Of a stretch of DNA of 55,764 nt, positions 24,139 to 33,848 are shown piece by piece (position 1 is the first letter of the stretch; the number at the start of each line of letters is the position of its first letter). Made by a program: the position numbers and the translations under genes. The notes beneath the pieces were generated by a model. That model made no database searches. It was not told the origin of the DNA and saw only the letters and a list, made by a program, of their open reading frames with translations. The stretch is from a virus. The DNA lies in the IMG/VR virus record IMGVR_UViG_3300020201_000022, positions 1 to 55,764 of that record; one strand, given 5' to 3'.

Positions 24139-27100
24139 TCAAATGGATTCGGTAGTCGGTACTTCATTACTTGGCGCAGTCGGACTGGCGGAAGCGTTCC
24201 TGGATCAAATTGCCATGAATGCGACCGGTGATGACGTTTGGAGCCGTAACGCTGCGTTGGAAGCGATCCGCGCCGGCGTACAGGCATTCGAGCCGCTGCT
24301 GGCTGCTCACTTATCGGACGCTGTTCTAGCCGGTTGGATCACTGGCTATGACAACGTTGCATCGCAGTTTCCACCGTGGCTACAACAAGAGTTCACTGAC
24401 TCGATTCGCAGGCGACCACCAGTTGACCCACCGGAGTTCAACTTGTTCGGCATGTTCGACCGAGAGCCAAAGCTGCGCCTGATCAACGTCGAGAACGCAG
24501 CTAAACGATTGATGGAAAAGGGGATTCTCACTCGACCTGAATTTGACTCAGCGACGGAGCAAGCACAACGCCAAGCGTTCACGATCGCGGGAGGGCTCGG
24601 CGCTGACACTATCGACCGGATGCGGTTCATGCTCAACACGGAGCTGAATGAAGGGCCAAGCCTGAAGGGATTCACGAATCGCATTACGGAAATGCTCGAC
24701 ACAAGCCCGATCGGACCAGGGCATCTCGAGAACGTCTACCGCACCAATCTGCAAGCGGCCTATCGTGACGGGCGCGAGACTCTGCGTAGTGATCCGGTCG
24801 TTGCGGCTACGTTCCCGTACCAAGCGTACATCGCGGTTCATGATGCACGCGCCAGGCACGAACATAGGGAGCTAGAAAAGTTCGGGCTCAATGGCACGAA
24901 CATCTACCGTTCAGACGATCCGTTTTGGGACTACTTCACTCCGCCTTGGGATTACAACTGTCGCTGTGGTGTGCAAATGCTGACACTCGAACAGGCAGCG
25001 GCGCGAGGAGTCAAAGAGGCTCAAGAATGGTTGCGAACCGGTCGCGCGCCGATCAACCCACAATTCCGCTACTCGCAAATACCGTTCGATCACACCGAAG
25101 GATTCGGGCACCGTGGCAACGTGGGCGTCATCATGATGTCATCGGTGCGAGCCCCCAGCGGATACAGCAAGACCGAACCGCTCGTAATCAACGGACGAGA
25201 GTACATTGGCGGGCAATTTATTCCAGGGGACGAGATTCAGCACGCCACAGCCTCGCAGAAAAAGGAACTTGAATCGGGAAAAAAAGCTCAAAACGATGCT
25301 CCATCACCAGCGAAAGCCCCCAAGCTCGACGGACCAGAGCCACCATCGCACTGGGTTAACACAATAGCAACCAAGCATGGCATCAAGCTTAAAAGCGGCT
25401 ACGGAGCCAAGATGTTCTGGGACCCTAAAGCCTCTTCTCGCGGATGGTACTTTCAACTAACCGGACCGGATGGAAAGCAGTCGTTTGCCGACCGCTACAC
25501 GGACGCCACAGGCGCAGCCAAGCACGCGGCAACGCTACTCCACGCTAGAGGACTTAATCAGCCGGTCGAAGCGAAACAGCCTAAGCCTAGCGAACCCAAG
25601 CCAGCGAAAGAGCGGGCACCGAAGCGCGAGGTGAAAACCAATCAAGGCAACTGGCACTACCAAAGCACCGAATTCGTTTCACGCGGAGCCAAGACGAAGT
25701 TCAACGATAACCTTGCGGCGCTGCGTACCCTAAAGACGATCGAACTGGAGCAGCGACCGGCCACGAAGGATGAACAAGCAGTTCTCTCGAAGTTTGTCGG
25801 CTGGGGACAATTTCCACAGGCGTTTGATGGTAATCATCGCAATCACGAATACAGTAAGTGGTCGAAAGAACGCGACGAGCTTCTCGAGTTGGTTGGGCAA
25901 ACGGCGTTTGCTTCTGCGAGGGCATCGACGATCAACAGCCACTACACCGCACCAGATGTTATCGAAGCACATTGGAAAATGGCGGAACGGCTGGGATTCA
26001 AGGGCGGCAAGTATCTCGAACCCGCGGTGGGCGGTGGCTACTATATCGGTCTAATGCCAGGTCACTTGGCGGAAAAAACCAACGTCACAGCCGTTGAAAT
26101 GGATAAGACCGCCGGTGCAATTTCGCAAGCACTTTACCCAGCGGCTAACGTCCACGTCAGCCCGTTTCAGAATCACGCAACACCCAACAACTTCTTTGAC
26201 CTAGTTGCGACCAACGTGCCGTTTGGAGCAATCCCCATAAGTGACCCGAAGTATCGCGCAATGAAGCCGATGGTTCACGATTACTACTTCCTGCGCTCGG
26301 TCGACACCGCTAAGCCTGGCGGTCTGATCATGCACATCACCAGCGCCGGAACGATGGACAAGCTGGACAAGCGAGTGCGCAAACACATTGACGACAATTG
26401 CGAGCTCGTTTCCGCGATTCGGTTTCCCGGTGGTGCGCATAAGGACAACGCTGGCACCGAAGTTGTTACCGACATGCTGATTCTACGCAAGAAGAACCCC
26501 ACAATCCCAGCGACCACCGATGAAACGCCAACGGAAGCGCAACCAGGGCACCATCGTTTCACTGGGACAACCGTAGATTCGCTTGGCCGCATCTACCACT
26601 GGGTAGACGGCGTTCGAGTCGCGGCACCACGCTGGGACGATACAGTGCAAGTTCCCGACCCTGACGGCGGCGACCCTATCACGATCAATCGCTACTTCGC
26701 CGAACATCCAGAACAAATGCTTGGACGGCTGGATCGAACCGGGACGATGTACTCAGGCAACCAGAAGAACGTTACGAAGAGTGACAACTACGACGAGATG
26801 CTGCAACAAGCAATCGATCGGCTACCCGAGAACATTGTAAGGACCGGCAATCAAGCACCGGACGAACCCGACGATTCGCGAATGATGGTGAAACCTGGCA
26901 GTCGTTTCCTCGACGGTCAGTATGTATTGCAAGACGGAAAGATTTACCAGCACAAAGACGGAGCATTGGAGCCGCAAGAATTCGACAAGCCAACGACTGA
27001 ACGCGTATTAGGGCAAATTGCAATCCGCGATGCAGCACGCGATCTACTGACTGCGCAGCGCTATGGCGGCGACATAGAAGGAGCACGCGAGCGACTGAAT

Positions 27101-30100
27101 GGACTCTACGATGAATACACTGCGAAACACGGTTCGCTACATGACGTAATGAATCGTCGAGCAATGAAGGTCGACCCCGACGCGCCATTCCTGCTTTCCC
27201 TGGAGCATTACAACAGCACTACTAAGCGCGCAGCGAAAGCGGACTTATTTTCGGTCGACACAATCGTTCCTGACGTACGCGCCGACAAAGCAGGCTCGAT
27301 TCCCGAAGCTATTGGAATCACGCTCCACGAAACTGGGGTAGTCGACCTGGACCGCATTGCACAACTGACTGGCAAATCTACCGAAGAGATTGGAGACGAA
27401 CTTGTATCGACTGGACTCGCATTTGACGACCCTAGCACCGGATGGCAATCTGCATCGGAGTATTTGAGCGGTAACACGCGCCGCAAGCTACTTGAGGCAA
27501 AAGCCGCTGCCGCCGCTGATCCTCGCTACGAACCAAACGTCGCAGCGTTAGAGCGCTTGCAGCCGGTCGACATTGAACCGGAAGAGATTGGAATCAAGCT
27601 CGGTTCTCCCTGGGTGCCTACAGCAATCGTCCAACAATTCGCCGCCGAAACTCTCGGTGCGAGAATGGACGAAGTGGAAATCAAGTACACGCCTGAACTT
27701 CAAGAGTGGCGAGTCAATCTTAATTCAATGCTTCACCATCGTCATTCGAACCGAAACGTATGGGGCGTGAAAAACGACAATGACGAAATTGTGTTTTCGT
27801 TTGAACACGCTATCAAAGCGGCATTGCATGGCAAGCAGCCGGTTATCCGTAGCGCAATGTCTGATGAAAATGGGAACCACCCGATCTTAGTGGAGCAAAC
27901 AAACGAAGCCTTGCAGAAAGTGGAAGAGTTAAAAGCGCAGTATAAGGATTGGGTTTGGTCGGATCCAGAGCGAGCGGAGAAACTGGCGAGGATCTACAAC
28001 GACACGCAGAACAACGTAGTCCCTCGGCACTTTGACGGCTCGCATCAGTCGTTCCCAGGCATGAACGCCAATTTCCAAATGCGGCAACTTCAAAAAGACT
28101 TCGTTTGGCGAGTGGTCACAACCGGCAAGGGAATGGCGGCGCACGAAGTCGGTACAGGGAAAACGGCCAGCATGATTGCATCGGCGATGGAGCTGCGCCG
28201 GCTAGGGCTGGCAAAGAAGCCTACGCTCGCATGTCTGAAGGGCAATATCGAGCAGATCACGAAGGAAGCACTCAATCTTTACCCGAACGCCAAGATACTC
28301 AGCACATCCGGCAACTTCGACGCAGCCAATCGCCAAAAAGTGCTCAACCAGATTGCCACAGGCGATTACGACTTGATCATCATGACTCATGACCATCTGG
28401 AAGCGATGAGCCTAAAACCGGAAACACTCTCAAAGTTTATTACGGAAGAAGTCGACGAGATTCAACATGCGATCGATGCCGCCAAAGCATTAGACCATAG
28501 CAATGCGCAAAAGTCTGAGGTCAAAAATCTCGAGAGGAAAAAGCAGGTTTTGAAAGAAAAACTAAAGAAAGCTTTAGCCGAAGAGACGAAGGACAAAGTG
28601 TTTTTTGAGGATACCGGCATCGACCAACTATTCGTCGACGAGGCGCATCATTTCAAAAGCCTGCCTTGCCATTCTCGCGAGAAACTAAAGGGCGTTCCAA
28701 GCGGTCGCTCAGACCGAGCAACCGACATGCTCGCAAAGACTCGCCACATTCTCGACGCCAACAACGGACGCGGAGTTGTATTCGCAACTGGAACGCCAAT
28801 CGTCAACACGATGGCAGAGCTATACGTGATGCAGCGGTATCTGCAACCGGATGCACTCAAGGAACGCGGCCTGCACCACTTCGATAGCTGGAAAGACACC
28901 TACGGCGAAACCAAGACCGATTTTGAGTTCAAGCTGAGTGGCGAAGTCGCTCAGACATCTCGCTTCTCGCAGTTTATGAACCTTCCAGAGTTGCGACATT
29001 TGAGCTCGGAGTTCATGGACATCCAGCGCGCCGATAATCTCAAGCGCGATGACGGCTCTCCGATTATTGTTCGACCAGTCAAGCACGATCAAGTTGTTGT
29101 CAGCGAGACAAACGATTCGGTAAAAGGCATGATGGCTGAAATTGAAAGCCGCGCTCTTGCGCTCCAGACCGCCAGGCTTAGCGGTGTCGACCGAGCGCAG
29201 ATGATGGCTGAAATTGAAAGCCGCGCTCTTGCGCTCAAGGGTAAACGCCCCGGTGGCAAAGGTAAAGACAACATGCTCAGCGTTTGCAACGATGCAAGAG
29301 CTGGATCGATCGATATGCGACTGATCGACGCGGAAGCGGAAGACCACCCCGAAAGCAAAGCCAACCGAGCGGTGCGGGAAGTGGTGCGACTGTATCACGA
29401 CCACCCCGGCAAGACTCAGTGCGTATTTAGCGATCTAGGTATCAATCCGACCAAGGCTAGCGGATTCAGCTTGTTCGCGGATATGAAGCAAAAGCTAGTC
29501 GACGCAGGCATTCCTCATGCCCACATCGTAGACTTTTCCGACGATGCGATGAAAGGCGCAAAGCGACAAGATACGATCGGTGCAATGCGCCGCGGTGATG
29601 CAAGGATTGCGTTTGGCTCGACAAAGCGACTCGGAACCGGCACAAACATTCAACCCAAACTACTCGCGGTTCATCACTTGGACATTCCCTACATTCCCGC
29701 AGCGCTCGAGCAACGCGACGGACGCGGCTATCGTTCCGGCAATCAGAACAAAGATTTTCATGTTTACAAGTATGTCCAACAAGGCTCAGCCGACCCGCTG
29801 TTCTGGCAGATACTTGCCCGCAAAACCGGATTCATCAATCAGTACATGCTTGGCGAAAGCAGCGCTCGCACAATGGAAGACATTAACGCGGAATCGCTGA
29901 CACCCGACGAAATGATTAACGTGGCTAGCGGTGGCTCAGACGCAATGGAACGCATCAGGACAGAGCAGGAAGTCAGTAAGCTACAGAGGGCACGACTACG
30001 GCACGAAGTTGACCAGACGCGGCTAGCGAAGTCGCTTTCCGAAGCTGATGAGCACCGCGCAGAGTTGCGGCAAGAACACGCAGCTCGCAGTCAGGACCAC

Positions 30101-30550
30101 AAACATTTCCAAGCGAACGACGAATGGAGAATCGACATCGGAGGGCGGGCGTTCACCGAACGCAAAGATGCCGAACCCGTACTGGCGGAAGCAATCGCCA
30201 AAGGCAAGGCAAGAATCGAAGCTCTGCCAAGCTATCAGCGTGGACCGGTTAGGGTTGCCACCTATCGCGGCGCGGAACTGATGATCAAGCCCGATGGAAT
30301 GCTGGCGATACAAGGACCAAGCAAAGCGCGGTATGAGAGTGGCCCGTCAATTGCATCGATCGATTACGCGGCGCGATCACTTGCAAAGCGCGTTGAAACC
30401 GCGCAGACTGCAATGGAGAACTACGAAACCGACTTGGTGAAGATGAAGCAACAGGTCGGGGAGTTCCGCAAGCAGCGAGAGTTGCAAGCAGCGACCACAA
30501 AGCTTGAAGCGCTAAAGGGCGAACGTAACGCGGCATTATTAAGGGGCTAA
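24131..30550 (+). CDS. Polyvalent protein: MuF head morphogenesis + DNA methylase + SNF2-like helicase
   Basis: 2139 aa. Residues about 160-300 are a MuF/SPP1 gp7-type domain (HLENVYRTNLQAAYRDGR, PPWDYNCRCGVQML), the minor head protein bound to the portal. Residues about 510-770 are an N6-adenine methylase: YLEPAVGGGYYIG (SAM loop) and NVPFG in place of NPPF/Y. Residues about 1315-1900 are a DEAD/SNF2 helicase: Walker A HEVGTGKT (about 1336), LFVDEAHHF (about 1500), GTPIVN, and motif VI EQRDGRGYRSG (about 1860). The C-terminus is coiled coil. Domain order resembles DarB-type antirestriction proteins injected with phage DNA. The NVPF change occurs in other polyvalent methylases as I recall, so loss of activity is not implied. 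It contains a 72-bp in-frame insertion described separately. Confidence 0.88.
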   Translation: MHRQMDSVVGTSLLGAVGLAEAFLDQIAMNATGDDVWSRNAALEAIRAGVQAFEPLLAAHLSDAVLAGWITGYDNVASQFPPWLQQEFTDSIRRRPPVDPPEFNLFGMFDREPKLRLINVENAAKRLMEKGILTRPEFDSATEQAQRQAFTIAGGLGADTIDRMRFMLNTELNEGPSLKGFTNRITEMLDTSPIGPGHLENVYRTNLQAAYRDGRETLRSDPVVAATFPYQAYIAVHDARARHEHRELEKFGLNGTNIYRSDDPFWDYFTPPWDYNCRCGVQMLTLEQAAARGVKEAQEWLRTGRAPINPQFRYSQIPFDHTEGFGHRGNVGVIMMSSVRAPSGYSKTEPLVINGREYIGGQFIPGDEIQHATASQKKELESGKKAQNDAPSPAKAPKLDGPEPPSHWVNTIATKHGIKLKSGYGAKMFWDPKASSRGWYFQLTGPDGKQSFADRYTDATGAAKHAATLLHARGLNQPVEAKQPKPSEPKPAKERAPKREVKTNQGNWHYQSTEFVSRGAKTKFNDNLAALRTLKTIELEQRPATKDEQAVLSKFVGWGQFPQAFDGNHRNHEYSKWSKERDELLELVGQTAFASARASTINSHYTAPDVIEAHWKMAERLGFKGGKYLEPAVGGGYYIGLMPGHLAEKTNVTAVEMDKTAGAISQALYPAANVHVSPFQNHATPNNFFDLVATNVPFGAIPISDPKYRAMKPMVHDYYFLRSVDTAKPGGLIMHITSAGTMDKLDKRVRKHIDDNCELVSAIRFPGGAHKDNAGTEVVTDMLILRKKNPTIPATTDETPTEAQPGHHRFTGTTVDSLGRIYHWVDGVRVAAPRWDDTVQVPDPDGGDPITINRYFAEHPEQMLGRLDRTGTMYSGNQKNVTKSDNYDEMLQQAIDRLPENIVRTGNQAPDEPDDSRMMVKPGSRFLDGQYVLQDGKIYQHKDGALEPQEFDKPTTERVLGQIAIRDAARDLLTAQRYGGDIEGARERLNGLYDEYTAKHGSLHDVMNRRAMKVDPDAPFLLSLEHYNSTTKRAAKADLFSVDTIVPDVRADKAGSIPEAIGITLHETGVVDLDRIAQLTGKSTEEIGDELVSTGLAFDDPSTGWQSASEYLSGNTRRKLLEAKAAAAADPRYEPNVAALERLQPVDIEPEEIGIKLGSPWVPTAIVQQFAAETLGARMDEVEIKYTPELQEWRVNLNSMLHHRHSNRNVWGVKNDNDEIVFSFEHAIKAALHGKQPVIRSAMSDENGNHPILVEQTNEALQKVEELKAQYKDWVWSDPERAEKLARIYNDTQNNVVPRHFDGSHQSFPGMNANFQMRQLQKDFVWRVVTTGKGMAAHEVGTGKTASMIASAMELRRLGLAKKPTLACLKGNIEQITKEALNLYPNAKILSTSGNFDAANRQKVLNQIATGDYDLIIMTHDHLEAMSLKPETLSKFITEEVDEIQHAIDAAKALDHSNAQKSEVKNLERKKQVLKEKLKKALAEETKDKVFFEDTGIDQLFVDEAHHFKSLPCHSREKLKGVPSGRSDRATDMLAKTRHILDANNGRGVVFATGTPIVNTMAELYVMQRYLQPDALKERGLHHFDSWKDTYGETKTDFEFKLSGEVAQTSRFSQFMNLPELRHLSSEFMDIQRADNLKRDDGSPIIVRPVKHDQVVVSETNDSVKGMMAEIESRALALQTARLSGVDRAQMMAEIESRALALKGKRPGGKGKDNMLSVCNDARAGSIDMRLIDAEAEDHPESKANRAVREVVRLYHDHPGKTQCVFSDLGINPTKASGFSLFADMKQKLVDAGIPHAHIVDFSDDAMKGAKRQDTIGAMRRGDARIAFGSTKRLGTGTNIQPKLLAVHHLDIPYIPAALEQRDGRGYRSGNQNKDFHVYKYVQQGSADPLFWQILARKTGFINQYMLGESSARTMEDINAESLTPDEMINVASGGSDAMERIRTEQEVSKLQRARLRHEVDQTRLAKSLSEADEHRAELRQEHAARSQDHKHFQANDEWRIDIGGRAFTERKDAEPVLAEAIAKGKARIEALPSYQRGPVRVATYRGAELMIKPDGMLAIQGPSKARYESGPSIASIDYAARSLAKRVETAQTAMENYETDLVKMKQQVGEFRKQRELQAATTKLEALKGERNAALLRG
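26291..26326 (+). repeat. Source segment of a 36-bp inverted templated insertion
   Basis: Codes for SVDTAKPGGL in the methylase domain. Its exact reverse complement is present at 29165-29200. Confidence 0.95.
29129..29236 (+). repeat. 36-bp direct duplication flanking a 36-bp inverted copy of distant sequence
   Basis: 29129-29164 and 29201-29236 are identical (MMAEIESRALAL twice). Between them 29165-29200 is the exact reverse complement of 26291-26326, 2.8 kb upstream in the same gene. The whole insert (72 bp) is in frame. Confidence 0.95.
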
Positions 30551-30922
30551 ATGATGGGCTACTGGACAAGTACAATGGAGCGGTTCAAGATCATCGACCG
30601 CTCAAATCACCCTTGGGCGGACACACTGACGCAAGCACTCGCGCAGGTCGAACCGGAAACACTCGCAGAACTGACAGCGAGCGGTGAACTGAACGCATTC
30701 CTGAGCTGCAAAGTTGACGAGTGTATGAAGTCGATTAGGTCGATGGAATCGCAAGGGATGGATCACGACGAAGCCAAGGAGTGTGCCTTTGAGTCGATGC
30801 TTCCAAAGGAACCTGAAGACGTAGAGGATTGGGAGCAAGAAGGCGCGGAAGCCGACGCAGTTGATGCTTTTAGTAAATGGATTGAATCTGATGCCAGAAG
30901 TGACTCGGACATGGAGGATTAA
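30551..30922 (+). CDS. Acidic small protein following the polyvalent gene
   Basis: 123 aa, ATG directly after the TAA of the polyvalent gene. The pattern is WTSTMERFKIIDRSNHPWADTL, then a helix and a strongly acidic C-terminus (PEDVEDWEQEGAEAD). Small acidic proteins of this type often sit beside large phage polyproteins; a chaperone or regulator is conceivable. Not recognised. Its 3' end overlaps the start of the hub-like gene. Confidence 0.6.
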   Translation: MMGYWTSTMERFKIIDRSNHPWADTLTQALAQVEPETLAELTASGELNAFLSCKVDECMKSIRSMESQGMDHDEAKECAFESMLPKEPEDVEDWEQEGAEADAVDAFSKWIESDARSDSDMED

Positions 30923-32297
30923 CGGCACGATCAAGCCGCTCAATCCTGCCGTACTCGCCGCACAATCGGAAGAACAAGACCAGGTTGCCGAATGGCATGG
31001 GTTCCCGAACGGCATCACGATTCCGCGAGGGCGGCAACACGGAGTCGCGCACTTCCTCCTCGGTGCTGACGATGTTGAAACGCTCAGGGACGCAGCGAAC
31101 ATTGAAATACTGTGCTATCACGAAGATGGCACCACGTTCTGGCACGGCTGGACTCTGCAAGTTGCGGAAGCGATCACCAAACAGAGCAAGCCCGCGCATT
31201 GGGTGCGGTTTGCGGATCCAAGATTTCTTTTTGAAAACAGCACTGCGGAAGGCGAACGCTACAACCTGCGCAATTCCGAAACGGACTTCGTGACAGCCAC
31301 CAAGAACGCTGGCACCGCCTACACCTGGCAGGAAGTGCTCGCAGACTTGTGGGCGAAATTACCTGGCGCTTATGCGGTTCCAACTCTTCCGACGCCCCCG
31401 GCATCGACCCCCGAGAATTTGTACTTCGACGGAATGGGCGCTTGGCGGGCGATCAATCAAGTGCTGAGCGCGATCGGTTGCACAGTTGTCTACGATCCGT
31501 TTACAGCGACGTTTGAGTTTATCGACTTGAATGTTGCGCAATCCATTACCTACCCGACCGATACGCTGCTGTTCGAGGGTTCGGCGATCGGCTCAGGCTT
31601 CGCGCTCCCTCAAAAAGCCGGTGTGCTTTATCACTGGTTGCCGGCAGGCACAAACGACTACTCGCCATTTAGAAAAAAGCCGCATTATCTCGAAGGCACC
31701 GTAGGCGGAACGCAAGGCACGTACGAAATCGTTGATACAACGTTCTACTGGACAGGTCGTTCGATGACTGGTCGGACCGGTGAAGTAGCGACCGCGATCA
31801 AGAACCTGATGGACCCACTTGTTGAGCCCGTACAGAAAACGTTTTCGGGCGTGTTCGAGGAACTGCCAGGCTCGCGGATTTCAGCGATTCGCTGGGTCAG
31901 CGACGGGACGCGAGGCTTTGAGACGTTGGTGTTCTACGGGTTCGAACCGTTTGAGTGGCCGCAATTACCTGATTATGAAGCGCAGGCAGGTGGTTCATCG
32001 ATTCAGTACACTATCGTCTCACTCACCACTGCGACGGGCGGACCGTATACAGGTTTGAAAGTCGCAACCGTGACGATACTTACCGCACCATGCGGACGCA
32101 GCGATCTGATTGGCGATTCCGTCGAAGTCGTGGATCATCTTGGTTGCGTGTTCGATTTAGTCGAAGCCAGCCTGATTGGCGTCAAAGGTTTGGCTGACGA
32201 GCAGGTTGCTGCATCGCTCGAAGCTGGTGCCGCACCTGGGACGATGAGCCCTTGCCATTGGGCCGCTACTGATCGTTGCTGCGTGGGAGGTGCATAA
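30891..32297 (+). CDS. Baseplate hub-like tail protein
   Basis: 468 aa from ATG 30891 (MPEVTRTWRING); an upstream TTG at 30861 is in frame but would lengthen the overlap. The N-terminal 100 residues are beta-rich. The middle (NLYFDGMGAWRAINQVLSAI, TVVYDPFTATFEFID) has the alternation of phage hub proteins that form a trimeric baseplate centre. The last 100 residues (GPYTGLKVATVT, WAATDRCC) are homologous to the separate minus-strand protein at 50636-51076. Here hub and tail-tip domain are fused; there they are split. It follows the injected polyproteins and precedes two tail-tip proteins. Confidence 0.65.
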   Translation: MPEVTRTWRINGTIKPLNPAVLAAQSEEQDQVAEWHGFPNGITIPRGRQHGVAHFLLGADDVETLRDAANIEILCYHEDGTTFWHGWTLQVAEAITKQSKPAHWVRFADPRFLFENSTAEGERYNLRNSETDFVTATKNAGTAYTWQEVLADLWAKLPGAYAVPTLPTPPASTPENLYFDGMGAWRAINQVLSAIGCTVVYDPFTATFEFIDLNVAQSITYPTDTLLFEGSAIGSGFALPQKAGVLYHWLPAGTNDYSPFRKKPHYLEGTVGGTQGTYEIVDTTFYWTGRSMTGRTGEVATAIKNLMDPLVEPVQKTFSGVFEELPGSRISAIRWVSDGTRGFETLVFYGFEPFEWPQLPDYEAQAGGSSIQYTIVSLTTATGGPYTGLKVATVTILTAPCGRSDLIGDSVEVVDHLGCVFDLVEASLIGVKGLADEQVAASLEAGAAPGTMSPCHWAATDRCCVGGA

Positions 32298-33298
32298 TGC
32301 CAACTAGAAGATGCTGCTGCGGCTCGGGTTGCGTGATCGTAGCCGACGATTTTGGGCGTGCCGATAATGCTTCGCTCGGTGCAAGCTGGATTGAATATCC
32401 ATCAGCGGCATTTGAGATTTTTAGCAATCAAGTTCGATCGGTAAACGGCGGCAAAGCAATTCACAACACAGTTCACCCGACTCCATCCGGCTCGATGGCG
32501 GTCTACATTGATACAGTGGCGGAAAACGAAGGCGATGTTTACGATTTGCTTGTTAATGTTGTCGATGCAAACAACCATCATCTAGCAAGGTTTGTCCGCA
32601 ACGATTTATTTGACTCAGAAATTTTACTCTACATTGTCAGCGGTGGAGTTGAAACGCTTCTCAATAGTGCAGTAATTGGCTCTATTAGTGGAACCGCAAG
32701 AACATTTTCAGCGTTTATTGCCGACAATGAATTTTGTGCCCAAGTAACTTTCGGTATCACTTCGCAGGTGACGGCCGACACGACGCTCAAAGCCCTCGGT
32801 TATCAAGCTGGCATCGGCACAACGACGCTTTCTCTGCTGATGGACAACTTTGAGTTTGCGCATCACTTGCAAACTAAAGCAACGTGCCCAAGTTGCGTTT
32901 GCCAATGCGGAATAGAATATGTGCCACCCTGCTTAAACATTCACTTGGAAGGTTCGGGAACCCGCATGGCTGCGCTCAATTGCGATTTCCAATTGCGATG
33001 GAATAGGACCAACGCATACTGGGAAGGAACTGCAAATTGCTGCGGCATCGATTGGCCGATGATCCTTAATTGCGGCGATGCAATATCGTGGGAGACATTC
33101 ACACTACTACCACTTGGATTCGATTGCACCGTGACTAACGGCGGCAACGTCGCTCGTTCCCCTGTGTCCGGATCATGCAGCCCATTCCTGCTGGAGTTCG
33201 GTCCGTACGCTGTGACTTCAGGCGACTTGGCTTGTTTGTGCGGCGGCGTGGGATTCCCCGACACTGGTAGTTGGACAGCAACAATTACGGAGTGTTAA
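32297..33298 (+). CDS. Cysteine-rich tail-tip protein with N-terminal lectin-like domain
   Basis: 333 aa from ATG 32297 (TAATG junction, GGGAGG upstream). N-terminus RRCCCGSGC, then VADDFGRADNASLGASW, the opening of a concanavalin-like jelly roll. Further cysteine groups are CPSCVCQCG (about 204), CCGIDWPMILNCGD and CLCGG near the C-terminus. Highly similar, roughly 85%, to the minus-strand protein at 49620-50624. Probably binds the host surface at the tail tip. The many cysteines imply disulfides in the mature virion or metal sites. Confidence 0.65.
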   Translation: MPTRRCCCGSGCVIVADDFGRADNASLGASWIEYPSAAFEIFSNQVRSVNGGKAIHNTVHPTPSGSMAVYIDTVAENEGDVYDLLVNVVDANNHHLARFVRNDLFDSEILLYIVSGGVETLLNSAVIGSISGTARTFSAFIADNEFCAQVTFGITSQVTADTTLKALGYQAGIGTTTLSLLMDNFEFAHHLQTKATCPSCVCQCGIEYVPPCLNIHLEGSGTRMAALNCDFQLRWNRTNAYWEGTANCCGIDWPMILNCGDAISWETFTLLPLGFDCTVTNGGNVARSPVSGSCSPFLLEFGPYAVTSGDLACLCGGVGFPDTGSWTATITEC

Positions 33299-33754
33299 AT
33301 GACTCCAGAGTTGCAAACAGTGCTTAATCGATCACCAGTTTGGCAACGGCTGTATGATACCGATCCAAGGTATCGAGCGGCATGGGATGCGGGTACAGGT
33401 CCTGGGCAAACAGGACCGCAGCCAGAGATCACCGAAGGACCAAAGTACAATCACTGGGGGCCGCTGCACTGGTACGCAGTCGAGCACGCTGCCGACTGGG
33501 ATGAAGCAAAGGCAAAAGCGTTCTATCGCAATTGGGAAAAGAATATTCCAAATACTGGCGGGTGTAGCTGCCCATCGCACTGGAAAAAGCTTGGTTTGAC
33601 TCCGGACTATTTATCTCCGAAAGCCTTTTTCGAATGGTCGTGGCGTTCTCACAACACAGTCAGCCGTCAGCTCGAAAACAAGCCGACTGTTACGCTCTGC
33701 GAGTGTTACCAAATCTGGTGGCCCGAACGAATGACCAACCGTGACGGCTCTTAA
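33299..33754 (+). CDS. Tail-tip associated protein (Cys/Trp-rich)
   Basis: 151 aa, ATG directly after the previous TAA. Paralogue of 49131-49619 on the minus strand; the first 65 residues are nearly identical (LNRSPVWQRLYDTDPRYRAAWDAG). Features NHWGPLHWYAVEHAADW, the pair CSCPSHW and a terminal CYQIWWPER. Always paired with the cysteine-rich tail-tip protein in this window, so probably its chaperone or partner. Not a recognised family. Confidence 0.6.
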   Translation: MTPELQTVLNRSPVWQRLYDTDPRYRAAWDAGTGPGQTGPQPEITEGPKYNHWGPLHWYAVEHAADWDEAKAKAFYRNWEKNIPNTGGCSCPSHWKKLGLTPDYLSPKAFFEWSWRSHNTVSRQLENKPTVTLCECYQIWWPERMTNRDGS

Positions 33755-33768
33755 TCACTGCCATTCTA

Positions 33769-33797
33769 TTGACTCACACTGCAATAGCAACTACCAT
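33769..33797 (+). promoter_or_regulatory. Putative sigma70-type promoter for the early region
   Basis: TTGACT (33769-33774), 17-base spacer, TACCAT (33792-33797). It lies between the last late gene and the string of small genes starting at 33849, where a new transcription unit is expected. Confidence 0.5.
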
Positions 33798-33848
33798 TGC
33801 GATTGGAATGTCTTTGCTTCCTGGTCTCTTCTAAGAGGAACGTACATC

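Noticed and set aside
31935-31960. GGGTTCGAACCG resembling a tRNA T-loop
   Set aside because: It lies inside the hub-like coding sequence, and no acceptor, D or anticodon arm can be folded around it.
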